Origin: Frateuria_A sp051900535
GTDB lineage: Bacteria > Pseudomonadota > Gammaproteobacteria > Xanthomonadales > Rhodanobacteraceae
DNA length: 64,000 nucleotides
Reading direction: 5' to 3'
NCBI RefSeq assembly: GCF_051900535.1
Contig: NZ_JBHZGI010000003.1
Location: 248,001-312,000 of the forward strand
The notes under the pieces were generated by a model. It was not told the DNA's origin, did no database searches, and worked only from the letters and a program-made list of their open reading frames with translations. The position numbers were made by a program, and so were the translations under genes. This document shows positions 17,301 through 25,387 of this stretch, in pieces; the stretch's first letter is position 1, and each line of letters opens with the position of its first letter.

Positions 17301-18148
17301 TGGACGCAGGCCACGATGCACTGCAAAGCTATGTAAACAAGTGGCTGGCCGCGCAGCCGGCGCAGCGCGTGGCGCTCGCGTTCGTCGATCCCGCGCGCCA
17401 CGCCGGCCACATCGCCCTTGCCGCGCTTGAGCAGGAACTGCTTGCCGCCGCCTACGGCATCCGCGAGCCGCACGTGGCCGCCACCAAACTCAACTGGTGG
17501 GCGGAGGAGCTGGCCGGGGCCGCGGAAAGCGGCGGCCGTCACCCACTGACCCAGGTGCTGTTCGACGACGAACGCACCAGCCGCATCGACAGCGAGCGCT
17601 GGCTGGCGCCGGTGCTGGCGGCCATGGCCCAACTGGAAGAGGGCACTGCGGCCGACTTCAGCGCCCAGCTGGCGGCCGCCTCGCAATTGCACGGCGCACT
17701 GGCCGCGCTCGAGACCGCCTGGTGGTTCGGCGAGTCGGCTTCGCCCGAGCGCGCCGCGCGGGTGGCCGCGATCGCTCACCTGCTGCACGCACTGCGCCGG
17801 CTGGATGATGATGCCGAACGCGACCGTCTGCCGCTGCCGATGACGTCGCTGGCCCGCCATGGCCTCCGCCGCGACGAGCTGCGACGTGCGGGCCCAGCGC
17901 GCAACGCGGCCGTGCGCGATCAGCTGGAGGAGCTTATGACCGCCTGGCGCGAGGCGGCGCTGTTGGCCGGCCCACTCAGCGTGTTCCGCGCCGTCGAATC
18001 GCATGCGGGCGAACGCCTGGCCCGGCGCGCGGCCGGCGCCGCCGAGCCGCTGCAGGTCCTGCAGCACGCGGGTCCGCCCGGCGGCCTGGCGACGACCCTG
18101 GCGGCCTGGCAGGCCGCGCGGCGCTGGCGCCGCGGGAATGCCGCTTGA
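17300..18148 (+). CDS. Squalene/phytoene synthase-like protein of unknown substrate
   Basis: A 282-residue, mostly helical protein related to the squalene/phytoene synthase fold. The segment KLNWWAEELAG (about 60) corresponds to the family's R/K-x-x-W-W helix, and RRLDDDAERDRLPLPMTSLARHG corresponds to the second Asp-rich motif and the RLYLP-like segment. The first motif lacks a clean DxxxD, as in NDUFAF6-like relatives that assist respiratory complex I rather than make terpenes. It starts at an ATG overlapping the previous stop by one base, so it belongs to the ubiG operon. Function is not established. Confidence 0.65.
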   Translation: MDAGHDALQSYVNKWLAAQPAQRVALAFVDPARHAGHIALAALEQELLAAAYGIREPHVAATKLNWWAEELAGAAESGGRHPLTQVLFDDERTSRIDSERWLAPVLAAMAQLEEGTAADFSAQLAAASQLHGALAALETAWWFGESASPERAARVAAIAHLLHALRRLDDDAERDRLPLPMTSLARHGLRRDELRRAGPARNAAVRDQLEELMTAWREAALLAGPLSVFRAVESHAGERLARRAAGAAEPLQVLQHAGPPGGLATTLAAWQAARRWRRGNAA

Positions 18149-18269
18149 CCAAACCGGGTGGAAGTGGCCGGGCACTCAACACAGTGTTTCCGCAGCATGC
18201 CTGTTGCCCCCGCGCGCGCTGCCCCAAAATAGAAAGCCGCACGGCCCCCGCCTGCCGCAAGGACATCCC

Positions 18270-19217
18270 ATGCACAGCCACGAAAACACCGCCCGCCTGT
18301 TGCCCGACGTCGCTGTCCAGGCACAGCCGCACCTGGCCGGGGCGCTGGACTGGGTGGGCATGGACGGTATCGAGGTGCCGGTGCGCTTCGATGCCGGCGA
18401 CGGCAATGTGGAGCGCGCCAGTGCGCAGGTGGGCGCGTTCGTCAACCTGACCCGGCCGGACAAGCGTGGCATCCACATGTCGCGGCTCTACCTGCTGGTC
18501 GACCGGCACCTCAGCGCCAAGCCGCTGGACGCGGCGATGATCGAAGCACTGCTGCAGGCGTTCCTCGAATCCCACAGGGATCTTTCCGACCGCGCCCGCA
18601 TCAGCATCCGCTTCGACCATCTGGTGCGCCGGCAGGCCTTGCGCAGCGGCAACAGCGGCTGGCGCGCCTACCCGGTGTCGATCGAGGCGAGCCTGGGCGC
18701 CGACGGTTTCCAGCTCGAACTCGGCACCGAGGTGGTCTATTCCTCCACCTGCCCGGCATCCGCCGCGTTGTCGCGGCAGCTCATCCAGGAACAGTTCTCG
18801 CGCGATTTCGATGCCTCCAGGCCGGTCGACCATGCGGCGGTCATGGCATGGCTGGGCAGCGAACAGGGCATCGTCGCCACGCCGCATGCTCAGCGTAGCG
18901 TCGCGCGGCTGCTGGTGCGCCTGGCCGACGGTGTCGGCTTCGACCTGATCTCCACGCTCGATCGCGTCGAACAGGCGCTGGGCACGCCGGTGCAGACGGC
19001 GGTCAAGCGCGAGGACGAGCAGGCCTTCGCGCTGGCCAACGGCGGCAACCTGATGTTTTGCGAGGACGCTGCGAGGCGCATCCAGAAGGCGTTGGATGCC
19101 GACCCGCGCATCGCCGATTTCCACGTGCGGCTGGAACACCAGGAAAGCCTGCACCCCCACGACGCGGTGGCCTACGCCAGCAAGGGCGTGCCCGGCGGCT
19201 ACGGCTCCGCCGCGTAA
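18270..19217 (+). CDS. folE2: GTP cyclohydrolase FolE2 (type IB)
   Basis: A 315-residue enzyme that converts GTP to dihydroneopterin triphosphate, the first step of folate synthesis. The catalytic metal-ligand Cys is Cys161 in SSTCPASAALSRQL. RGIHMSRLY (67-73) and the C-terminal LHPHDAVAYASKG segment are family signatures. FolE2 can use metals other than zinc and in several bacteria is induced by Zur under zinc limitation; no clear Zur box is visible in the 121-bp gap upstream. The ATG at 18270 follows AAGGACATCCC. Confidence 0.93.
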   Translation: MHSHENTARLLPDVAVQAQPHLAGALDWVGMDGIEVPVRFDAGDGNVERASAQVGAFVNLTRPDKRGIHMSRLYLLVDRHLSAKPLDAAMIEALLQAFLESHRDLSDRARISIRFDHLVRRQALRSGNSGWRAYPVSIEASLGADGFQLELGTEVVYSSTCPASAALSRQLIQEQFSRDFDASRPVDHAAVMAWLGSEQGIVATPHAQRSVARLLVRLADGVGFDLISTLDRVEQALGTPVQTAVKREDEQAFALANGGNLMFCEDAARRIQKALDADPRIADFHVRLEHQESLHPHDAVAYASKGVPGGYGSAA

Positions 19218-19327
19218 TCGATTCCTTTCCCGCGTTCGGGAAAAGAACAGCGGGCCCTTTGCGCGCCGGTTGCCCTAATCCGCCACATCCGGACGACGCT
19301 CCCCGCACCGCCCGGCCATTCGTTACA

Positions 19328-19588
19328 TCAGCGTTCCCCGTGGGAACGGCAGCGCGTCAAATGGAAATGTGCGGGAACCGGGTCTTCGCCGCCATCGCAC
19401 AAGGGCTGGCAGCGAACGATTCGCCACAGCGCCAGCACGCTGCCACGCAGCGGACCGAAGCGCACGATGGCAATCCGTGCATAATCGGAACAACTGGGGT
19501 GGAAGCGGCAACGCTGACCCAGCAGGGGGCTCAACAAGCGTTTGTAGGCGCCAAGCAGGAGGAGCAGGAATCGGGTCACTTCGTTCAC
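19328..19588 (-). CDS. yidD: Membrane protein insertion efficiency factor YidD
   Basis: An 86-residue protein that assists YidC/Sec-dependent insertion at the inner membrane. The N-terminal amphipathic stretch FLLLLLGAYKRLLSPLLG is followed by the YidD signature CRFHPSCSDYA (27-37). The remainder (RFGPLRGSVLALWRIVRCQP) also matches. Usually yidD sits beside yidC and rnpA near the origin; here it stands alone between folE2 and dksA. Confidence 0.93.
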   Translation of the reverse strand: MNEVTRFLLLLLGAYKRLLSPLLGQRCRFHPSCSDYARIAIVRFGPLRGSVLALWRIVRCQPLCDGGEDPVPAHFHLTRCRSHGER

Positions 19589-19702
19589 GCAGCCAGAACG
19601 GCTCGCGGCATGTAGTGCCTTGAAGTATTCCAGATGCCTGTTGATGGTGTAAGACGCATGGGCTATAACACCCGGCCGCCACGGCCAAAACGGTGAAGGG
19701 AA

Positions 19703-20944
19703 ATGGCGAAAACGACGCGTAGTTCGACCGCCGCCAAGGCGCAGAAAGGGAAGACTGCGGGAAAGGCGAAAGAAGCCAGGACGACCAAGCCCAAGGTCGC
19801 CGCAGCCCGGGCCGGCAAGAGCGCTGCCACCGCCAGGAAGGCCGCGCCCGCCCGCAAGCCGGCCGCCAAACCGGCGTCGGCGAAGGAGCCCGTTGCGCGC
19901 AAGCCGGTCGCCGGCAAGGCAGCCGCGAAACCGGCGGCCAAGCCGGCCAGCAAGGCCGTGGCAAAGAAGACTCCGGCCAGGAAGGCGCCTGCCGCCAAGA
20001 CAGCTGCCAAGAGCGCCGCTCGCAAGCCGGCTCCGGCGGTGAAGAAGGCCACGCCTGCCGTCAAGGCCAAGCCGGCCCCGAAGGTCGCGGCCAAAAAGCC
20101 CGTCAAGCCGCAGCCGAAGGCCACGCCGAAGAAGATGGCGAAGCCGGCGGTCAAGGCGGCCCCGAAGAAAGCGGCACCCACCAGGCCGGTGGCAAAGCCT
20201 GCCAAGAAAGCTGTCGCGAAACCGGCCAATGCGCAGCCGCCGTACAAGATCGTGAGCAAGCCCGCCGCAAAACCGGGTAAGCCATCATCGGTGCTACCGG
20301 CGACACCGGCGGTCGCGACCAAGCAAACATCTCCATCACCCGCCGTTGCGCCCATGAAGGGCAAAGTGGCGAGTGCCGTCGCCATGGTGACCCCACGCGT
20401 GGCCACGGCCACCGCCCGCCATACCCCACTCAAGAAACAGAAGACCCCGCAGTCCTCAATGAATAATTCCGCTACAACTCTCGACAATGGCGTGACCCGC
20501 GAGGATGGCCGTTACGCCCTGCCTTCCACCATCAACATCGACCTGCCCAAGGGTTACCGTCCCTCGAACGACGAGGAGTACATGAGCCCCAAGCATCTCG
20601 CCTACTTCCGCAACAAGTTGCGGGACTGGCGCGACCAGCTGGTCGAGGAATCGCGCCAGACGATGGAAAACCTGCGCGACGAAGTGCGCGACGTCGGCGA
20701 CGAGGCCGAGCGTGCCACCCGCGAAACGGAAAACTCGCTCGAGCTGCGTACCCGCGACCGCTATCGCAAGCTGATCTCCAAGATCGACAAGGCGCTTCGC
20801 CGGATCGAGGAAGGTCGTTACGGCTATTGCGAAGAGACCGACGAGGAAATCGGCCTGGAGCGCCTGGACGCCCGCCCGATCGCCACGCTGTCGCTCGACG
20901 CGCAGGAGCGTCGCGAGCATCTGCAGAAGCAGATGGGCGACTGA
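19703..20944 (+). CDS. dksA: RNA polymerase-binding transcription factor DksA with long Lys/Ala/Pro-rich N-terminal extension
   Basis: A 413-residue protein. Residues 1-250 are low-complexity Lys/Ala/Pro repeats like histone H1 or AlgP tails, probably disordered and nucleic-acid binding. The DksA core starts near Met253. It has a coiled coil (YFRNKLRDWRDQLVEES and following) and a C-terminal globular part ending EHLQKQMGD. DksA binds the secondary channel of RNA polymerase and works with ppGpp. Only one of four zinc-finger cysteines remains (Cys376 in YGYCEETDEE); the others are Thr, Ser and Ala, as in zinc-independent DksA types. An internal ATG at 20459 could yield a 161-residue ordinary-size DksA. 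A terminator follows. Confidence 0.92.
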   Translation: MAKTTRSSTAAKAQKGKTAGKAKEARTTKPKVAAARAGKSAATARKAAPARKPAAKPASAKEPVARKPVAGKAAAKPAAKPASKAVAKKTPARKAPAAKTAAKSAARKPAPAVKKATPAVKAKPAPKVAAKKPVKPQPKATPKKMAKPAVKAAPKKAAPTRPVAKPAKKAVAKPANAQPPYKIVSKPAAKPGKPSSVLPATPAVATKQTSPSPAVAPMKGKVASAVAMVTPRVATATARHTPLKKQKTPQSSMNNSATTLDNGVTREDGRYALPSTINIDLPKGYRPSNDEEYMSPKHLAYFRNKLRDWRDQLVEESRQTMENLRDEVRDVGDEAERATRETENSLELRTRDRYRKLISKIDKALRRIEEGRYGYCEETDEEIGLERLDARPIATLSLDAQERREHLQKQMGD

Positions 20945-20963
20945 CGTCACCGATCCGATCGGA

Positions 20964-20995
20964 CGAAGCCCCGCGCAATGCGGGGCTTCGTGTTT
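20964..20995 (+). terminator. Rho-independent terminator of dksA
   Basis: An 11-bp stem (CGAAGCCCCGC / GCGGGGCTTCG) with a 5-base loop and the tail TGTTT, 19 bases after the dksA stop. Confidence 0.85.
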
Positions 20996-21013
20996 CAGGC
21001 AGGCCGAATTTCC

Positions 21014-21080
21014 CACAGGAGCGCAGCTGTGCGCGAGCGCAGGCGTCCCGGTCGCGCGCCCAAGGCGTGCTCCTACGGGA
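21014..21080. repeat. REP-like palindrome (first of two between dksA and sufE)
   Basis: Arms CAGGAGCGCAGCTGTGCGCGA and TCGCGCGCCCAAGGCGTGCTCCTAC face each other around a short spacer. The GGAGCGC / GCTCCTAC ends match the other elements of the family in this window. No gene is seen in the 20991-21228 gap apart from these elements. Confidence 0.55.
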
Positions 21081-21177
21081 AGCTCGGCCTCAAGCCAGTA
21101 GCCCCGCTATCCGTCGACGCGATCGTCGTTTCGCGGGTATCTGCAGATGGTCGACAGGTCGGGCAGGCGGAATCCTT

Positions 21178-21236
21178 TGTAGGAGCGCATCTGCGCGACC
21201 GCCATGCATCCGGTCGCGCGAACGCGCTTTACGGGG
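21178..21236. repeat. REP-like palindrome (second of two between dksA and sufE)
   Basis: TGTAGGAGCGCATCTGCGCGAC (21178-21199) faces GGTCGCGCGAACGCGCTTTACG (21214-21235). It is the same family as the preceding element, with starts about 160 bp apart. Confidence 0.55.
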
Positions 21237-21669
21237 AGTCTCCAGCCAGCGCTTGCGCCGCGTAACCCTTGAGCTTGGCCAGCATTGCCGTCAGGCCGTT
21301 GGAACGCGTCGGAGAGAGATGCTTGGCCAGGCCGATCGACTGCACGAACTCGGGCTCGGTCGCCAGGATCTCGGCGGCCGGCCGATCCGAGTACACGCGC
21401 AGCACCAGCGCGATCAATCCGGACACGATGGCCGAATCGCTGGTTGCGGTGAACTGCATTTTCCCGGCGTCGCCCTCGGGGACGAGCCACACCATCGACT
21501 GGCAGCCGTGCACTCGGTGCTCCTCGGTCTTGCACTCCTCCGGGAAGGGCGGCAGCTGTTTGCCCAGGTCGATCAGATACTGGTAGCGCTCGGACCAGTC
21601 GCTGAAGAAGGCGAATTCCTCGGCGATGTCCATCTGCGCCTGCGCGGCGCTGGGGGTGGTGGTGTTCAT
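21229..21669 (-). CDS. sufE: SufE family Fe-S cluster assembly sulfur acceptor
   Basis: A 146-residue SufE-like protein that accepts persulfide sulfur from a cysteine desulfurase for Fe-S cluster building. The acceptor is Cys56 in HRVHGCQSMVWLV, equivalent to Cys51 of E. coli SufE. The segment YQYLIDLGKQLP upstream and SPTRSNGLTAML downstream are family features. It is not next to sufBCDS here. It converges on dksA across two REP-like elements. Confidence 0.92.
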   Translation of the reverse strand: MNTTTPSAAQAQMDIAEEFAFFSDWSERYQYLIDLGKQLPPFPEECKTEEHRVHGCQSMVWLVPEGDAGKMQFTATSDSAIVSGLIALVLRVYSDRPAAEILATEPEFVQSIGLAKHLSPTRSNGLTAMLAKLKGYAAQALAGDSP

Positions 21670-21793
21670 GCGGACATTATCGCGCAGCGCGACGCGACAG
21701 GCAGGGTCGCCTGCTGGAGTTCGCTTGAGCGCGATGCCCTGTCCCGGTTGGACGCCGAAGCATCGCCCGCAAGCGGACTCGTGCGAAGAGCGG

Positions 21794-23161
21794 CTAGCTT
21801 TTTGAGATGCTCCAGCGCGTGCCCTGCGCGCCGTCCTCGATCACCACGCCCATGGCGGTCAGTTCGTCGCGGATGGCGTCGGCGCGGACAAAGTCGCGCG
21901 CCGCGCGGGCAGTGCGGCGATCTTCGAGCAGGGCTTCGATACGGGACGCGTCGACCGCGTCGTCCCCGCGCCTGAACCAGGCTTCCGGATCCTCCTGCAG
22001 CAGGCCGAGCAGGGCACCGCCACCCAGCAGCGCGGCCTTGGCCCCGGCACTGGCGGACTGGCGTGCGGCGTCGGCAAGCAGCGCCAACTCGGCGAGCGCC
22101 TGCGGGGTGTTGAGGTCGTCGCACAGGGCGGCCTCCACCCGCGCGGGAACGGGCAACTCGCCCTCCACCGGCACGTGCGCCAGGTCGCGCAGCACCCGGT
22201 ACCAGCCATCCAGCGTGCTTACCGCCTGCGCCAGCGCAGCATCGGACCAGTCCAGCGGCTGCCGGTAGTGACCGCGCAGCAGCAACAGGCGCAGCGCTTC
22301 AGGCGGATGACGCTTGAGCAGCTCGTGCACCAACAGCACGTTGCCCAGCGACTTGGACATCTTGCGCCCGTCGAAAGTAAGCATGCCGTTGTGCAGCCAC
22401 CAGCGCGCGAACGCTTGGCCGCCGTGGGCGCAGGTGGACTGCGCGACTTCGTTCTCGTGGTGCGGGAACATGAGGTCCACGCCGCCGGCGTGAATGTCGA
22501 TCGTCGTGCCCAGATGCGCCGCACTCATGGCCGAGCACTCGATGTGCCAACCCGGGCGGCCGCGACCCCAGGGACTGTCCCAGCCGGGAAGCTCGGGGGT
22601 GGATGGCTTCCACAGCACGAAATCTGCCGGGTTCTTCTTGTATGGCGCTATTTCCACGCGCGCGCCGGCAATCAACTCGTCGGTGTCGCGGCCGGAAAGC
22701 TGCCCGTAGGCCGCGTAGGTGTCCACGTCGAACAGCACGTGGCCGCCGGCCGCGTAGGCATGGCCCCCGGCGATCAACGCCTCGATCATCGCGATGATTT
22801 CGCCGATGTGTGCTGTCGCATGGGGCTCGATGTCCGGCGGAGCGATGCCCAGCGCGGCCATGTCCTGGCGGTAGGCGGCCGTGAAGCGGTCGGTGATCGT
22901 GCCGATGGGCGTGCCCTGGGCCAGCGCCGCGGCGTTGATCTTGTCGTCCACGTCGGTGATGTTGCGGGCGTAGACCACGCGCGGGTAGTTCCGACGCAGC
23001 AGCCGCACCAGCACGTCGAACACCACCGGTCCGCGCGCGTTGCCGATGTGCACGTAGTTGTAGACCGTCGGTCCGCACAGGTACATCGTCACCCGGTCCG
23101 GATCGAGCGGCACGAAGGGATCGGTGTGGCGGGTGAGGCTGTTGTAGAGCGTGATCGGCAT
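21794..23161 (-). CDS. cysS: Cysteinyl-tRNA synthetase
   Basis: A 455-residue class I aminoacyl-tRNA synthetase charging tRNA-Cys. The HIGH motif is HIGN (38-41), KMSKS is at 267-271, and the zinc site includes Cys29, Cys209 and His234 (FPHHENE). Length is close to E. coli CysS (461). An upstream in-frame Met exists at 23194, but MPITLYNSLTR at 23161 is the conserved start. The C-terminus carries the ordinary DALR-type anticodon region. Confidence 0.96.
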   Translation of the reverse strand: MPITLYNSLTRHTDPFVPLDPDRVTMYLCGPTVYNYVHIGNARGPVVFDVLVRLLRRNYPRVVYARNITDVDDKINAAALAQGTPIGTITDRFTAAYRQDMAALGIAPPDIEPHATAHIGEIIAMIEALIAGGHAYAAGGHVLFDVDTYAAYGQLSGRDTDELIAGARVEIAPYKKNPADFVLWKPSTPELPGWDSPWGRGRPGWHIECSAMSAAHLGTTIDIHAGGVDLMFPHHENEVAQSTCAHGGQAFARWWLHNGMLTFDGRKMSKSLGNVLLVHELLKRHPPEALRLLLLRGHYRQPLDWSDAALAQAVSTLDGWYRVLRDLAHVPVEGELPVPARVEAALCDDLNTPQALAELALLADAARQSASAGAKAALLGGGALLGLLQEDPEAWFRRGDDAVDASRIEALLEDRRTARAARDFVRADAIRDELTAMGVVIEDGAQGTRWSISKS

Positions 23162-23400
23162 CGGACGTGTCGCTGGCGCGGTCAAGCCGCGCATCTTAGC
23201 AGCCAGCCTTCAGCTCCCTCTCCCTTCGGATCGGGGGGCGAGGGCGGGCAAGCGGGTGCCCGGGATGGCCGGAAGCCCACCGATGCTGAACGAACCCGGC
23301 GGCCCCGGTCATCCACAGACTGCTCTAAGCGTTGATTCAGCGTGAATTTGTTGCAATGACAATCGCGCAGAAGCGCATTACGGACCATGCTGGAGGTCCC

Positions 23401-23934
23401 ATGAGCAAGATGTTTCTCCCCGTTCTCGCACTCGTTCTCGCCACGGGCGCCGTGCAAGCGCAGGACGGGCGGTATGCCGAAGGCGACGACGCGAACACCC
23501 ACTACGGCTGGGCCGACGTATTGCGCGTCGATCCGGTATACGGCGTCGCCCGTAGCGAAGTGCCGCGGCAGGAGTGCTACGACGAGCCCGTCGTGCGTCG
23601 CGAAGGCGGCAACACCACCGCGGGCACCGTGCTTGGCGCGGTGATCGGCGGCGTGCTCGGCAACACCGTCGGCAAGGGCGACGGCCGCAAGGCGGCCACG
23701 GTCGCCGGCGCGGTGGCCGGTGGTGCGGTCGGCCACGGCGTGGCCCGCCGTGGCGAGCAGGAGTACGACGACACGGTGACCCGCTGCCGTCAAGTCAGCT
23801 CGGTCAGCGAGCAGCGCCGCCTGATGGGTTACGACGTCGAATACCGGTACCACGGCGACGTCTACGTCTCGCGACTGAACTACGATCCCGGCGAACGACT
23901 GCGGGTGCGCGTGAGCGTCGCCCCGGCCGAATAA
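23401..23934 (+). CDS. Glycine-zipper 2TM domain envelope protein
   Basis: A 177-residue exported protein of the 17-kDa surface antigen / glycine-zipper type. A signal peptide spans residues 1-20, with a predicted cut after AVQA. Residues 73-114 form the double glycine zipper (GTVLGAVIGGVLGNTVGKG, then VAGAVAGGAVGHGVA), predicted to pack two short helices in the outer membrane. A C-terminal region follows with Cys60 and one further Cys that could form a disulfide. The ATG at 23401 has TGGAGGT upstream. Function is unknown; homologues are envelope components. A terminator follows. Confidence 0.85.
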   Translation: MSKMFLPVLALVLATGAVQAQDGRYAEGDDANTHYGWADVLRVDPVYGVARSEVPRQECYDEPVVRREGGNTTAGTVLGAVIGGVLGNTVGKGDGRKAATVAGAVAGGAVGHGVARRGEQEYDDTVTRCRQVSSVSEQRRLMGYDVEYRYHGDVYVSRLNYDPGERLRVRVSVAPAE

Positions 23935-23950
23935 ACAGCCCCTGCCATCA

Positions 23951-23985
23951 CGAAGCCGCCGCCTCCGGGCGGCGGCTTTCGTTTT
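23951..23985 (+). terminator. Rho-independent terminator after the glycine-zipper gene
   Basis: A GC-rich stem (CGAAGCCGCCGCC / GGCGGCGGCTTTCG) with loop TCCG, followed by TTTT. It lies 17 bases after the stop codon and insulates the arginine leader downstream. Confidence 0.85.
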
Positions 23986-24020
23986 GGCCGTCCGTCTGTA
24001 TGGACGTCCAAAAAAAGTTG

Positions 24021-24049
24021 TTGCACCGCCACACGAATGCCGGCATGAT
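24021..24049 (+). promoter_or_regulatory. Candidate sigma-70 promoter of the arginine operon
   Basis: TTGCAC (24021-24026) and CATGAT (24044-24049) are separated by exactly 17 bases. The likely start point is near 24056. The position is 25 bases before the leader ORF and about 310 bases before argF'. The -10 region overlaps a small palindrome (GCCGGCATGATGCCGGC, 24039-24055) that could be an operator. Assigned by eye. Confidence 0.5.
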
Positions 24050-24074
24050 GCCGGCTTCCCTGTCCGGAAGCACC

Positions 24075-24179
24075 ATGTCCGCAGCCGTCTACACCGCTAC
24101 CGTGCTTACCAGCGCCCGTATGGCCGCTGGCATGACGTCGCGTGCGCGCCGACCGCTGGTCCGACATCCGGCCGGGTAG
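24075..24179 (+). CDS. Candidate arginine leader peptide (34 residues)
   Basis: A short ORF starting ATG at 24075, with GGAAG four bases before it, and ending TAG at 24177-24179. It encodes 34 residues with five Arg, four of them in the last twelve (SRARRPLVRHPAG), using CGT, CGC and CGA codons. Its last codons form the sequence GGCCGGGT (24170-24177), which can pair with the 5' arm of the downstream terminator. In amino-acid attenuators, ribosome stalling at codons of the end product decides which helix forms. That reading is inference; the ORF and the pairing are seen in the sequence. It does not match any leader I recognise. Confidence 0.5.
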   Translation: MSAAVYTATVLTSARMAAGMTSRARRPLVRHPAG

Positions 24180-24247
24180 GCTGTCGCTGCACGCGCAACA
24201 GGCGCAACGACGAACAAACCCGGCCACCGCGCCGGGTTTTTTGTTTT
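24170..24247 (+). terminator. Putative attenuator: antiterminator and terminator before argF'
   Basis: Terminator: AAACCCGGC (24216-24224) pairs with GCCGGGTTT (24231-24239), 9 bp, loop CACCGC, then TTTGTTTT. Antiterminator: ACCCGGCC (24218-24225) also pairs perfectly with GGCCGGGT (24170-24177) at the end of the leader ORF. The two helices share the same strand segment and exclude each other. The remaining 110 bases to argF' contain two more small hairpins (TGCGCAG/CTGCGCA near 24290-24308 and GCGGCC/GGCCGC near 24317-24334). Confidence 0.65.
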
Positions 24248-24357
24248 CAGGAAGCCCGCCGCGGTCGCCCCGATCCGAGTTGCTTGTGCGCAGGCCAACT
24301 GCGCAGAAGAAAAAAAGCGGCCATCCACGGCCGCACTCTTCACAAGAGGCACCCGTC

Positions 24358-25362
24358 ATGGCCGTTCGACACTTCCTCACTACCCAGGACTACAGCCGCG
24401 CCGAGATAGACACCCTGCTGGAGCAGGCTGCAGCGTTCAAGCGCTCGCCGCGTGGCCAGCAACTGGGCGGCAAGTCCATTGCGCTGTTGTTCTTCAATCC
24501 TTCGATGCGCACGCGCACCAGCTTCGAGCTGGGCGCGTTCCAACTCGGCGGCCACGCAATCGTGCTTGCTCCGGGCAAGGACGCGTGGCCGATCGAGTTC
24601 GAGGTCGGCACCGTGATGGACGGCGAGGCGGAAGAACACATCGCCGAAGTCGCGCGCGTGCTCAGCCGCTACGTCGACCTGATCGCCGTGCGCGCCTTCC
24701 CGAAGTTCCAGGACTGGTCGGTGGACCGCGAGGACCGCGTCATCAAGGCGTTCGCCCGCTACGCCACCGTGCCGGTGATCAACATGGAGACGATCACCCA
24801 TCCCTGCCAAGAGCTGGCGCATGCGCTGGCGCTGAAAGAACACCTGGGTGACCTGCAGAACAAGAAGTACGTCCTGACCTGGACCTATCATCCCAAGCCG
24901 CTCAACACCGCGGTGGCCAACTCGGCGCTGCTGATCGCCACCAAGCTAGGCATGGACGTGACCCTGCTGTGCCCGACGCCCGACTACGTGCTCGACGAAC
25001 GCTACATGGAGGCCGGCCGGCAGAACGCCGCGCAGAACGGCGGCTCGCTGAAGATCAGCCACGACATCGAGGAAGCCTACCGCGGCGCCCATGTGGTCTA
25101 CGCCAAGAGCTGGGGCGCGCTGCCGTACTTCGGTCGCTGGGAACAGGAAAAGCCCGTTCGCGAGGCACACCGGCACTTCATGGTGGATGAGGCCAAGATG
25201 GCGCTGACCGACCACGGCCTGTTCAGTCACTGCCTGCCGCTGCGCCGCAACGTCAAGGCGACCGATGCGGTGATGGATGCGCCCTACTGCATCGCCATCG
25301 ACGAAGCCGAAAACCGCCTGCACGTGCAGAAGGCCGTGATGGCTTCGCTGCTCGCTTCCTGA
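24358..25362 (+). CDS. argF': N-acetylornithine carbamoyltransferase (xanthomonad ArgF')
   Basis: A 334-residue transcarbamylase that joins carbamoyl phosphate to N-acetylornithine, giving N-acetylcitrulline. The carbamoyl-phosphate motif is FFNPSMRTRTS (45-55). Glu92, which in the Xanthomonas campestris enzyme discriminates acetylornithine, is present (AEEHIAE), as is the lysine that is carboxylated in that enzyme (here Lys300 in HCLPLRRNVKATD). The segment WTYHPKPLNTAV is also diagnostic. This replaces the ordinary ornithine enzyme in xanthomonads. First structural gene of the arginine operon. Confidence 0.95.
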   Translation: MAVRHFLTTQDYSRAEIDTLLEQAAAFKRSPRGQQLGGKSIALLFFNPSMRTRTSFELGAFQLGGHAIVLAPGKDAWPIEFEVGTVMDGEAEEHIAEVARVLSRYVDLIAVRAFPKFQDWSVDREDRVIKAFARYATVPVINMETITHPCQELAHALALKEHLGDLQNKKYVLTWTYHPKPLNTAVANSALLIATKLGMDVTLLCPTPDYVLDERYMEAGRQNAAQNGGSLKISHDIEEAYRGAHVVYAKSWGALPYFGRWEQEKPVREAHRHFMVDEAKMALTDHGLFSHCLPLRRNVKATDAVMDAPYCIAIDEAENRLHVQKAVMASLLAS

Positions 25363-25387
25363 CCGACCGATCCGAACGAGACAACCC

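Noticed and set aside
19663..20487. A hydrophobic 274-codon minus-strand frame resembling a membrane protein
   Set aside because: It is the complement of the Lys/Ala/Pro repeat of dksA; the alternating Ala/Leu/Phe/Gly stretches are a by-product of the repeated AAG and GCC codons.
24039..24055. GCCGGCATGATGCCGGC as part of a tRNA or riboswitch
   Set aside because: It is an isolated short palindrome; no cloverleaf or known riboswitch core could be traced around it. It is kept only as a possible operator overlapping the promoter.
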